A stretch of 17,986 nt of DNA, taken from contig AUXH01000403.1 of NCBI GenBank assembly GCA_000482145.1, positions 1-17,986 of the forward strand. The letters are read 5' to 3'. This document shows positions 1 to 6,285 of this stretch, one piece after another. The translations under genes and the position numbers were made by a program. Source of the stretch: Strigomonas culicis (Eukaryota; Euglenozoa; Kinetoplastea; Trypanosomatida; Trypanosomatidae). How positions within the stretch are numbered: position 1 is the first letter of the stretch; the number at the start of each line of letters is the position of its first letter. The notes under the pieces were generated by a model, which did not search any database, had not been told where the DNA came from, and saw nothing but the letters and a program-made list of their open reading frames with translations.

Positions 1-291
1 GCCATGCCGTTGGAAAGCTGCTGCTGCGCCGACCAGCGGTTGGGAAGTTTGCACCGGCGACGAACCCGCTGACCAAGGAGCCCGGTGCCGAGGCCACTGC
101 CACTGAGGCCGCCGCTGATCCCAGTAAAGCGCCCGAGGCTGCAGCCCCCGCGAGCGCCGCGCCTGCAGTCAACGGGTTCGGCAAGGTACCCGCTCCCGCC
201 ATGCCGTTTGGAAAAGCTGCTGCTGCGCCGACCAGCGGGTTTGGGAAGTTTGCACCGGCGACGAGCCCGCTGACCGAGGAGCCTAGCTCAA
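1..291 (+). repeat. Imperfect 201-bp repeat in the FG nucleoporin gene
   Basis: Bases 1-90 resemble 198-291, with an intended period of 201 bp (67 codons). Both copies encode Pro-Phe-Gly-Lys followed by an Ala run and Gly-Phe-Gly-Lys. The first copy lacks four single bases inside homopolymer runs and has several substitutions. Only one full period is visible; more copies may lie upstream. Confidence 0.75.
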
Positions 292-1190
292 TGCCGGCAC
301 GTGCATCTCCCGCGGCGAGTAGCCCCACTCCTCTACATGCAGAAAATGTGCAACCATGTGTGACGAATGGTGCTTCTGGCACTGTTGAGGATGCCATGCC
401 CGTCGAGCGCAACCACAATACTGCGGCATCTGAACAGCAAGCGGGCTGCACAATGGAGGTTCAACATGGTAACACTGAGACAGTGGCTAGTTGTCCTGCT
501 GTCAACACGTTTGGCACCGCCGGGCAGCCTGGAGGTGCCACTAGTGCCTTCGGTCAAGCAGCGGCCCGTGTTGGGTTTGGTGGTAACAACATGGTTGGAA
601 ATGTCGGACCCGCTGCTCCCTTCGGGAATGCGACACCACAAGCAGCTGGACCAAGTAACACGAATGCTGTTAATGCACCCACCAGCGCTTTTGGTAACGG
701 AGGGCAGTCGGCGTTTGGGAAGAGTGCCTTCGGTCAAGCGGCGGCCGGTGCTGGGTTTGGTGGCAACAACATGGTTGGAAATGTCGGACCCGCTGCTCCC
801 TTCGGGAATGCGACACCACAAGCAGCTGGACCAAGTAACACGAATGCTGTTAATGCACCCACCAGCGCTTTTGGTAACGGAGGGCAGTCGGCGTTTGGGA
901 AGAGTGCCTTCGGTCAAGCGGCGGCCGGTGCTGGATTTGGAAATGCTGGGAACCAAGGGAATGCTAACGGGGTTCAAGCAGGTATGAATAACCAAAACAG
1001 AGGGGTCATGACGAGTGCTCTTGGATTTCCATCGAATGCACAACAAGCTGTGGGTGCAGGCCAGCAACCACAGCAGTCACATAATCCACCTTTTGGTGGT
1101 GGGAGCGCATTTCAATCTTCCTCATTCTCTTCCCTGGCTGGTAATTATGCGCACGGAAATGGTTTCCAAAGTGCCTTTGGAAGTAAATAG
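3..1190 (+). CDS. FG-repeat nucleoporin, C-terminal part (5' truncated)
   Basis: The frame is open from the window start and closes at TAG 1188-1190, so the N terminus is missing. The protein is rich in Gly, Ala, Asn, Gln and Ser. It carries scattered FG dipeptides in contexts such as PFGK, GFGK, SAFG, GFGG and PFGN, and it ends in FGSK. Such low-complexity FG tracts are the hallmark of nucleoporins that line the nuclear pore channel and bind transport receptors. The middle (about 543-940) is built from a 60-residue tandem unit, and the start holds part of a 67-residue unit. I see no folded domain in the visible part, so the specific nucleoporin cannot be named. The first 45 bases carry apparent homopolymer losses, so the reading frame there is doubtful. 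An FG-rich mRNA-export factor is an alternative. Confidence 0.8.
   Translation, partial: HAVGKLLLRRPAVGKFAPATNPLTKEPGAEATATEAAADPSKAPEAAAPASAAPAVNGFGKVPAPAMPFGKAAAAPTSGFGKFAPATSPLTEEPSSMPARASPAASSPTPLHAENVQPCVTNGASGTVEDAMPVERNHNTAASEQQAGCTMEVQHGNTETVASCPAVNTFGTAGQPGGATSAFGQAAARVGFGGNNMVGNVGPAAPFGNATPQAAGPSNTNAVNAPTSAFGNGGQSAFGKSAFGQAAAGAGFGGNNMVGNVGPAAPFGNATPQAAGPSNTNAVNAPTSAFGNGGQSAFGKSAFGQAAAGAGFGNAGNQGNANGVQAGMNNQNRGVMTSALGFPSNAQQAVGAGQQPQQSHNPPFGGGSAFQSSSFSSLAGNYAHGNGFQSAFGSK
543..940 (+). repeat. 180-bp tandem repeat encoding 60-residue FG units
   Basis: Unit 1 is 543-722 and unit 2 is 723-902. They differ at four positions only (560, 567, 571 and 584 against their counterparts). A third unit starts at 903 and stays similar for about 38 bases before diverging. 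The period is an exact multiple of three, so the frame is kept. Two of the four differences are silent; the other two change Arg-Val to Gly-Ala. Confidence 0.95.
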
Positions 1191-1375
1191 AGTGACCTTA
1201 TGGAATAGATAGCAAACATATTTGAATTTCCTCAAACAGTTGACTTTAGCAGAACCACTTTCAGATTATAACACCATTCGTTTTAGGTGTGCATTTGACA
1301 ACACCTCTTTGTAAGCATGTCTGTTGTATCAGCTGGCATATGACTCATTGCTTCTTCAATTGTATGCTGTGCAAG

Positions 1376-1457
1376 TTTCTCACCTCTTTCTCTCTCTCCC
1401 TCTTTCTCTATCCATCTCTCCTTTTTTTTTCTTTAATGCTTTGCAATTTGCGTATAG
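1376..1457 (+). promoter_or_regulatory. Trans-splice acceptor for GNA1 directly touching the ATG
   Basis: A pyrimidine tract (about 1376-1435, CT repeats then a T run) is followed by AG at 1456-1457, and the ATG starts at 1458. No other AG lies between the tract and the ATG. If this site is used, the only 5' untranslated sequence on the mRNA is the spliced leader. Confidence 0.65.
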
Positions 1458-1898
1458 ATGACAACAAAACCTGACTTTGAAATACGCGACGTGGATGAAG
1501 AGACACTAGATGCCCTGTTGCAGCTGCTCTCTCACCTGACTGAGGCCCCTCCGATACCTAAAGGTGAAAAAACAAACATTTTGCGGAGAAGAAAAGAATC
1601 TAATATCATCACGCGCATTGCTTTCACAAAAGATGGTAAGCTTGCCGCATCAGCTTCCTTGCTCGTAGAGCAGAAGCTTATCCGTGGCGGAAGATGTGTA
1701 GGTCATATTGAGGACGTTGTCACGAATCCTGATTATCGCGGTCAAGGTGCAGCCAGCAAACTGGTGCAAGAACTTTGCGAGATTGCTGCCAAGAAAAATT
1801 GTTACAAAGTTATTCTAGATTGTAGTGAGAGCAATACAGCGTTCTATGAAAAAATAGGGTTTAGGGTGTGTGAACTGCAACTGCGGAAGGACCTATAG
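1458..1898 (+). CDS. GNA1: Glucosamine-6-phosphate N-acetyltransferase
   Basis: This is a GNAT-fold enzyme of 146 residues, close to the usual size of eukaryotic GNA1 (yeast about 159). It transfers acetyl from acetyl-CoA to glucosamine 6-phosphate, a step toward UDP-GlcNAc, which is needed for N-glycans and GPI anchors. Visible marks are the strand HIEDVV (about residues 82-87), the acetyl-CoA pyrophosphate loop RGQGAASKL (about 94-102), and the C-terminal block with ILDCSESN and FYEKIGF (about 119-133), which is characteristic of GNA1 within the superfamily. The start is certain: an in-frame TAG (1455-1457) sits immediately before the ATG and there is no later Met. In trypanosomes this pathway is placed in glycosomes, but the C terminus here (KDL) is not a canonical PTS1 signal. 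The gene is visibly more AT-rich than those at the right of the window. Confidence 0.93.
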   Translation: MTTKPDFEIRDVDEETLDALLQLLSHLTEAPPIPKGEKTNILRRRKESNIITRIAFTKDGKLAASASLLVEQKLIRGGRCVGHIEDVVTNPDYRGQGAASKLVQELCEIAAKKNCYKVILDCSESNTAFYEKIGFRVCELQLRKDL

Positions 1899-2225
1899 TA
1901 CTACAGTATGCGTCCGCTTGCACACACATGCTTACGCGTGTTGTTACCGTAATGCAAAAAAAAAAAATCTTCTCTTTCCTTTGTATTATCAGCGTTTTGT
2001 GCCATATAAGGAGCGGCATATATGTATTGCTATTGCTGGAGTTTCTTGTTTGCCGTAGTTTTCCTATCTCTCTCCCTACTCTTAGCATTTCGTCTGACTG
2101 TGTTTGATTTATTCTCATTCAACGCGCTAGAAAAGTGAAAATAAAACGGAAAATAGTCAAAACAAGCTATTGGTTTTTTTTCCCCTTAGCCTCTACACGG
2201 TATAAAAGGAAGCTGTTCCAACCGG
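1899..2225. other. Spacer between GNA1 and the kinase gene
   Basis: This spacer holds the 3' UTR of GNA1 and the acceptor for the kinase gene. It contains an A run (about 1954-1965) and scattered CT-rich stretches. I find no convincing ORF or RNA gene. Confidence 0.7.
2173..2189 (+). promoter_or_regulatory. Trans-splice acceptor for the NEK-like kinase
   Basis: A T/C tract (2173-2187) is followed by AG at 2188-2189, giving a 36-nt leader before the ATG at 2226. Confidence 0.65.
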
Positions 2226-3401
2226 ATGCTAAAAAACAGGGAGCTTCAGGTGGTCGATCGCCTTGGGAGTGGTGCTTTTGGTGATGCTTTTCTCGTTCGC
2301 GACGGTCGTGGGAATCCGTTTGTGGTGAAGCGTTCTCGTGAGAGTCACAAGGAGTCCCACGTGCGCGAAGAGGCATTGACCATGAAGGAGCTCTCAAGCG
2401 ATCACACAGTGCGCCTTTACGACATCTGGCTTGAGCCGAATGACGAGCGGCTGTATATGCTGTTGGAGTATTGCTCTGCGGGCGATCTCGAACAGTATTT
2501 GGAGAAGAAGTATCCTATTCCCGAGTCCGAGCTTATGTCCATTTTTGTTCAGCTTCTCATTGGATTGGATCACGTGCACTTAAAACACAAGCTCCACCGT
2601 GATATTAAACTGGCCAACATTCTACTCCACCGAGAAAAAGGTAACGGCCCGCTGAAAGTCAAAATTGGCGACTTTGGTCTAAGCAAGACGGTCTCCTATA
2701 CGGACGCGCCGACAGGCACTCGCCTGGGCACGCCTCTCTACTTTTCCCCCGAGCTGATCTCGGGCAGAGAGTACACGCGCAAGACCGACATTTGGAGCAT
2801 GGGCGTCGCCTTCTACACACTGATGACTCGGCAGATGCCCTTCATGGCCAAAAATATGGACGATCTAATCAACAGCATTCTACGGCAAGTGCCCCCACAC
2901 CCGTCGAAGAAGGAAAACTACTCCACCAAGATGGGTGACCTTGTCATGAGAATGCTCACAAAGAGCCGCACAAAGCGACCGGATACACGAACGCTGCTGT
3001 CGTCCGAGCTGTTCGCGGACGTGCTCAACAGGATCCCGTGGCTGCCGCCCACCAGCGAGGGGATCATCGGGCTGTTTGCTTGCCGGCCGGAAGCAAACAT
3101 CAACATTCGCGCCTCACCGTCCCTGACTGCGAAGAAAATTGGCGTTCTTCACTACGGCGACCAAATCTATGCCAGTCGCAGCGTGGCTGCAGCACCTGGC
3201 CCGATGCTGTGGTTCAAAATCGTGTACCCATTTACCGGATACTGTGTCGTGGGCAATGGGCCGAAGGGGTTCTTTCAAGTGTTCGAGAACCCTGAGCATG
3301 CTTCGCCTCTCACCTCACCAGTGGTTCAGCAGCTGCCGTCGACGTGCTCTGTTGATCTTTCCACTATTTGCCCACGCCTCAGCACTAGGGAAATCCAGTA
3401 A
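2226..3401 (+). CDS. NEK-like Ser/Thr protein kinase with C-terminal SH3b-like domain
   Basis: This is a 391-residue protein kinase with all catalytic elements in place. The glycine loop GSGAFG is at 14-19, the ATP-binding Lys is K35 (in VVKR), and the catalytic loop HRDIKLAN is at 124-131 with D126 as catalytic base. DFG is at 149-151, GTPLYFSPE at 168-176 stands for the APE region, DIWSMG is at 188-193, and the late Arg is R251. The DIWSMG motif and overall wording resemble the NEK group, which is expanded in trypanosomatids. After the kinase domain, residues about 285-355 contain NIRASPS, a hydrophobic stretch, and a WFKIVYPFTGYC-like strand pair. This reads as a bacterial-type SH3 (SH3b) fold, a likely docking module. 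The substrate is unknown; NEKs usually act on cytoskeleton or cell-cycle structures. The last about 35 residues look disordered. The kinase call is very safe, the NEK group likely, and the SH3b call moderate. Confidence 0.9.
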   Translation: MLKNRELQVVDRLGSGAFGDAFLVRDGRGNPFVVKRSRESHKESHVREEALTMKELSSDHTVRLYDIWLEPNDERLYMLLEYCSAGDLEQYLEKKYPIPESELMSIFVQLLIGLDHVHLKHKLHRDIKLANILLHREKGNGPLKVKIGDFGLSKTVSYTDAPTGTRLGTPLYFSPELISGREYTRKTDIWSMGVAFYTLMTRQMPFMAKNMDDLINSILRQVPPHPSKKENYSTKMGDLVMRMLTKSRTKRPDTRTLLSSELFADVLNRIPWLPPTSEGIIGLFACRPEANINIRASPSLTAKKIGVLHYGDQIYASRSVAAAPGPMLWFKIVYPFTGYCVVGNGPKGFFQVFENPEHASPLTSPVVQQLPSTCSVDLSTICPRLSTREIQ

Positions 3402-3910
3402 AAGCGCGATGACGTATCCTTTTTTTGGAGACGTTCACTCTTTTCCCATTTCTCTTTTTTTTTCTCTGTTCTAATTCCAGTTGAAAGGTTAAGTCCTTCA
3501 TTTTCATGGATGAATTTTTTGGGGGGTTTGTTCCTTTTTTTTTCCACGTTCTCGGTAACGCTGTCATCTCTTCTATGACATGCTTACTGGTTTTTGTTTC
3601 TCTTTTTTTCTTTTTTCATCTCTCTACTTTCATTTCACTTTGACCATGAAGGCAGTAATACTGCGGGTTGCATTGCTGTGAGATACGCGCTCTGTTTCTA
3701 CATACATCCAAAATGAGTTACGGCTTTCATCATTTGCTCTCTCTCTCTCTCCCTCTCTCCTTTTCACTCTTTTCTACGCTGTTGTTCTTTTTTTTTTTTT
3801 GGATGCCTTGCGTCAACGCGAATCTAATCTGATTCCTATTGTCACGAGGTGAAGGCTCCGCATTAACTTGTCGTCCTACTGAACGACCTTGGAAAAGTGA
3901 CACCTGCGTC
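3402..3910. other. Pyrimidine-rich spacer before the first mitochondrial-type gene
   Basis: A 509-bp spacer with many T runs (for example 3788-3800, thirteen T) and a CT-repeat block (3737-3760). It contains no supported gene. It carries the kinase 3' UTR and the acceptor for the next gene. Confidence 0.7.
3788..3848 (+). promoter_or_regulatory. Trans-splice acceptor that sets the start of the 3911 gene
   Basis: The T run 3788-3800 is followed by its first AG at 3847-3848. A transcript beginning here excludes the in-frame TTG at 3839 and leaves the ATG at 3911 as the first start, with a leader of about 62 nt. Confidence 0.6.
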
Positions 3911-4621
3911 ATGTCTGCGGTTCGTTTCTTGCCTCTGCGTAGTGCTTCCCGCGCGATAGTGGGCGGCGCCCAGGTTCGTTTTATCACAGAGTTCGGCGGC
4001 AGTAGTATCCTGGGTACCTCAACGATGACGTCGAACTTTTTAAAAGACTTACAGGAAGACCTTAATGACGAGAACAACATTCGGAAAAAGGGGATTGGAG
4101 AGACCTTGACCAACTATGTCAACTTGGCGGAACTGACACATATGGAAAGCCCGGAGGAGGATGCTAAGTTTCTGAGGAAATTGGGCAGCCAAGTTGACGA
4201 TCTGTTTGCGAAGATCCCACTCCCTTCGGACCCCATGAAGGCCGCGCTCGCCCTCACCGAGGGTGAGATGGAGGAGCAGGCAGCCGCTGAGATGCTGCGA
4301 GAGGCGGTGAGGGAGGCATACATAAGGAAATTGGACCGCAAACAGGCGGAGGAGCTCCGTATCAAGAGGGCGATGCGCAAACTAGGAGAGCGTAAAACTG
4401 CAGATGCCTATTTCGTGGAGAGGGAGGAGCTGGAGCGTGACGAACTAGAGCGGGAGGAGATTCGGCGAACTGTTGCGCGAGCGCGAGAGGCGGAGCGGGC
4501 TTCTCCGAGTGCGAAGACAAGTGCGGAGGACACGAGCGAAGATGCTATTCGCCGTAGGCTTGCTCAAATGAAGCTCGAGATGGAGAAACTGGAGAGCCTG
4601 TTGACAAAAAAAAAGGAGTAA
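3911..4621 (+). CDS. Unrecognised protein, probably mitochondrial, charged coiled-coil
   Basis: A 236-residue protein that I do not recognise. The frame stays open upstream to 3839, but that region has no ATG and would lie before the splice acceptor, so I start at ATG 3911. From there the N terminus (MSAVRFLPLRSASRAIV) is rich in Arg, Ser and Ala with no acidic residue until about residue 27, which fits a mitochondrial targeting peptide. Residues about 120-235 are a long, highly charged helix rich in Glu, Arg, Lys and Ala, probably a coiled coil. It ends in a Lys run encoded over an A homopolymer (about 4608-4616), a place where length errors could alter the last residues. The next gene also has a mitochondrial-type N terminus. 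A mitoribosomal or respiratory-complex accessory subunit is possible, but nothing visible decides it. Confidence 0.8.
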   Translation: MSAVRFLPLRSASRAIVGGAQVRFITEFGGSSILGTSTMTSNFLKDLQEDLNDENNIRKKGIGETLTNYVNLAELTHMESPEEDAKFLRKLGSQVDDLFAKIPLPSDPMKAALALTEGEMEEQAAAEMLREAVREAYIRKLDRKQAEELRIKRAMRKLGERKTADAYFVEREELERDELEREEIRRTVARAREAERASPSAKTSAEDTSEDAIRRRLAQMKLEMEKLESLLTKKKE

Positions 4622-4785
4622 ACCGTTGCTTGCTTGATAAACGGTATCTACATTAACATTAATACTTGTATGCCTTCATTTGGTCTCATTGACCTTCTCC
4701 ACTTTATTCTCTGTTACTGTTACTGCTGGATGGCCCTTTTTTTTTTGTGCTTTCATCTGGTGAGCCCCCTTTCCTATTATTTGCT

Positions 4786-4850
4786 GCTCTCTGTCTCCTC
4801 TCACACTACCTCTACTCTGTTCTACCTATACATTGTTCCCCCATTTTAAG
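4786..4850 (+). promoter_or_regulatory. Trans-splice acceptor for the 4885 gene
   Basis: A long CT-rich tract ends in AG at 4849-4850, giving a 34-nt leader before the ATG at 4885. Confidence 0.65.
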
Positions 4851-4884
4851 CCTCAAGTATACACCGTAGAGGTACGAAAGGAAA

Positions 4885-5391
4885 ATGAATCGTATCTTTG
4901 TTAGTGGAGCTGATTTGCGAGGATGCGGCAGCACCTTGTCGGCCCTGTCGCTGCAGAAGCGGTTTTGGGCAAAGCCGAAGAAGCGCCCGAAGGTAGGCCC
5001 GGGGTTCCACGAGAAGGCGCAGAAGTGGAGAGACGAGTATCTACTCGACCGCCATCGCGTCTTGGCGGACAGCCTGCGCGCGTACGTGGAGTTCAGCACG
5101 ACGAAGCGGACAGAGCCGTGGGACACTCGCTTTGCGCCGTTTGATAGAGTGGAGAAGGATGGCGTGTACATTATCACGCGCTACCTCATGGACGACAAGC
5201 TCCAGTTGTGCAACTATCACCACCGCCCCGTAAAGCGCATGCTCTGCAACGTGGGTCTTATGGGACCGCAGGTCACCACCAAGGCCAGGTGGAAGCCGTA
5301 TCGTTTTGCGACAAATCCCGCAAATACAACAAAGGCAGACAAGACATTCCAAAAGGACAAGACCGTTTTTACAGGATATCATCATGACTAA
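4885..5391 (+). CDS. Unrecognised basic protein, probably mitochondrial
   Basis: A 168-residue protein that I cannot assign to a family. The first about 30 residues (MNRIFVSGAD, then a Ser/Leu stretch to KRFWAK) look like a mitochondrial presequence with a possible cleavage site near KRF/W. A very basic segment follows (KPKKRPK, 30-36). The rest is a compact mixed domain rich in Trp, Tyr, His and Arg (for example KWRDEYLLDRHR, then CNYHHRPVKRM), without membrane segments. The basic character and size fit a kinetoplastid-specific mitoribosomal or RNA-processing protein, but this is inference only. The start is supported by the acceptor 34 nt upstream. Confidence 0.85.
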   Translation: MNRIFVSGADLRGCGSTLSALSLQKRFWAKPKKRPKVGPGFHEKAQKWRDEYLLDRHRVLADSLRAYVEFSTTKRTEPWDTRFAPFDRVEKDGVYIITRYLMDDKLQLCNYHHRPVKRMLCNVGLMGPQVTTKARWKPYRFATNPANTTKADKTFQKDKTVFTGYHHD

Positions 5392-5483
5392 GGGGAGAAG
5401 AAAGCTGTTTTTTTTTTTTTGCGGAGTGGAATCTCAGTTGTGTGACGACACCTGTGGTAGGTGAGTTGTAACAGAAAAAAAAA

Positions 5484-5502
5484 GCAGTATTGTAAATACT
5501 GC
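5484..5502. repeat. Perfect 8-bp inverted repeat (small hairpin)
   Basis: The arms GCAGTATT and AATACTGC flank a three-base loop, GTA. The hairpin lies about 90 bases after the stop of the upstream gene, in its presumed 3' UTR, right after an A run. It could form a small RNA stem-loop. Confidence 0.75.
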
Positions 5503-5633
5503 CAAATGAATCATCTTTTATTCTAACGCAATTTATTATCATGCTCTCTCTTTTTTTTTGTTGTTCTTGGTGCCTTAGCAACACTTATCGCGTGGAAGCG
5601 TATTCTCTTTCTATTTCCCCCTTCTATTTCTTC

Positions 5634-5665
5634 TTTTTTTTTTTTCTTCTGTCCTTGTGGCAAAG
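5634..5665 (+). promoter_or_regulatory. Trans-splice acceptor for the 5704 gene
   Basis: The T run 5634-5645 and following pyrimidines lead to AG at 5664-5665, giving a leader of about 38 nt to ATG 5704. This excludes the in-frame GTG at 5665 as a start. Confidence 0.55.
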
Positions 5666-5703
5666 TGAAGGCACACAGCAGCTCCTCGAGCCTTTATTGC
5701 TTC

Positions 5704-6051
5704 ATGATTAAAAAAAGGGAGCGCAGCTCCTCAATTTCAAGCGTAGATGAGCTCCTTCTAAAGAATAAAACAAAAAATGGTGGCGCAACTGGAAAGAGAA
5801 GCAAACGGACCAAGAAGTATGTTCCTAGCGAAGAAGAGGTTGTGCCTGCTCCTGCCCACATCTCGGACCCGGCGGAGGATGCAGATGTCACTGAGACGGA
5901 GCTGCGAAAGGAAGACCCCAAGTCTGTGGAGGATGCACTGGTAGTAGAGGGTAGTGCCCTTAGTGGCAAGGCTCTGCGTGACTTTTTGCAGAGGAACTTT
6001 ACAGACTTTGCTGACGAGAATCTTATTGATTTCGATAAGATACCATTCTAA
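5704..6051 (+). CDS. Small unrecognised protein with basic cluster and acidic middle
   Basis: A 115-residue protein, not recognised. The frame is open upstream to 5665, but only as a GTG start inside the splice region; the first ATG is at 5704. The N-terminal third is Ser/Lys-rich with a KRSKRTKK cluster (about 33-40) that could serve as a nuclear localisation signal. The middle is acidic and looks disordered (EEEVV, DPAEDADVTETE). The last about 30 residues (from LSGKALRDFL to FDKIPF) look like the only ordered part, an amphipathic helix rich in Phe and Asp, possibly a binding motif for a partner. There is no membrane segment or signal peptide. The gene-like leader and regular spacing support a real gene, but the role is unknown. 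Confidence 0.7.
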   Translation: MIKKRERSSSISSVDELLLKNKTKNGGATGKRSKRTKKYVPSEEEVVPAPAHISDPAEDADVTETELRKEDPKSVEDALVVEGSALSGKALRDFLQRNFTDFADENLIDFDKIPF

Positions 6052-6261
6052 TCATAGATGCTTTTTCTTCTTCCTCCAAGTACTTCCTTGTGCGTCCATA
6101 GAAAGATAATTATACAGAAAGTAGAGAACATTTTTTTTTTTTGATTTGTGTTCCGATGTGAAAGTGCTTCTGCATTTTTCTATTGAAAGATTGATGTATA
6201 TGACTGTTTTTCTTCGTAATGCGCTTCTGTTCTGATTGCCTTTTGTCGAACAATAGTCAAG

Positions 6262-6281
6262 TTTTTTTTTCTTCTATTTAG
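6262..6281 (+). promoter_or_regulatory. Trans-splice acceptor four bases before the pseudokinesin ATG
   Basis: T run 6262-6270, then CTTCTATTT and AG at 6280-6281. The ATG at 6286 leaves a 4-nt gene-encoded leader. Confidence 0.65.
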
Positions 6282-6285
6282 TATA

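Larger units (their letters stand above)
5392..5703. other. Spacer with a perfect hairpin and T runs
   Basis: A 312-bp spacer with T runs at 5408-5420 and 5634-5645 and a short perfect inverted repeat at 5484-5502. The last AG before the next ATG lies at about 5674-5676, with another at 5664-5665. No gene is supported. Confidence 0.65.

Noticed and set aside
333..1067. 244-codon antisense open frame across the FG repeats
   Set aside because: It mirrors the tandem repeat on the opposite strand, has no acceptor signal, and runs against the direction of all genes here.
2200..2210. TATAAAA-like motif just before the kinase ATG
   Set aside because: It lies after the splice acceptor, within the 5' leader, and kinetoplastid protein genes are transcribed polycistronically without individual TATA promoters.
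3839..3910. Upstream TTG extension of the 3911 gene
   Set aside because: It has no ATG, lies before the likely acceptor AG at 3847-3848, and would bury the mitochondrial-type N terminus.
5665..5703. GTG extension of the 5704 gene
   Set aside because: The GTG overlaps the likely acceptor and non-ATG starts are not needed when an ATG follows shortly.
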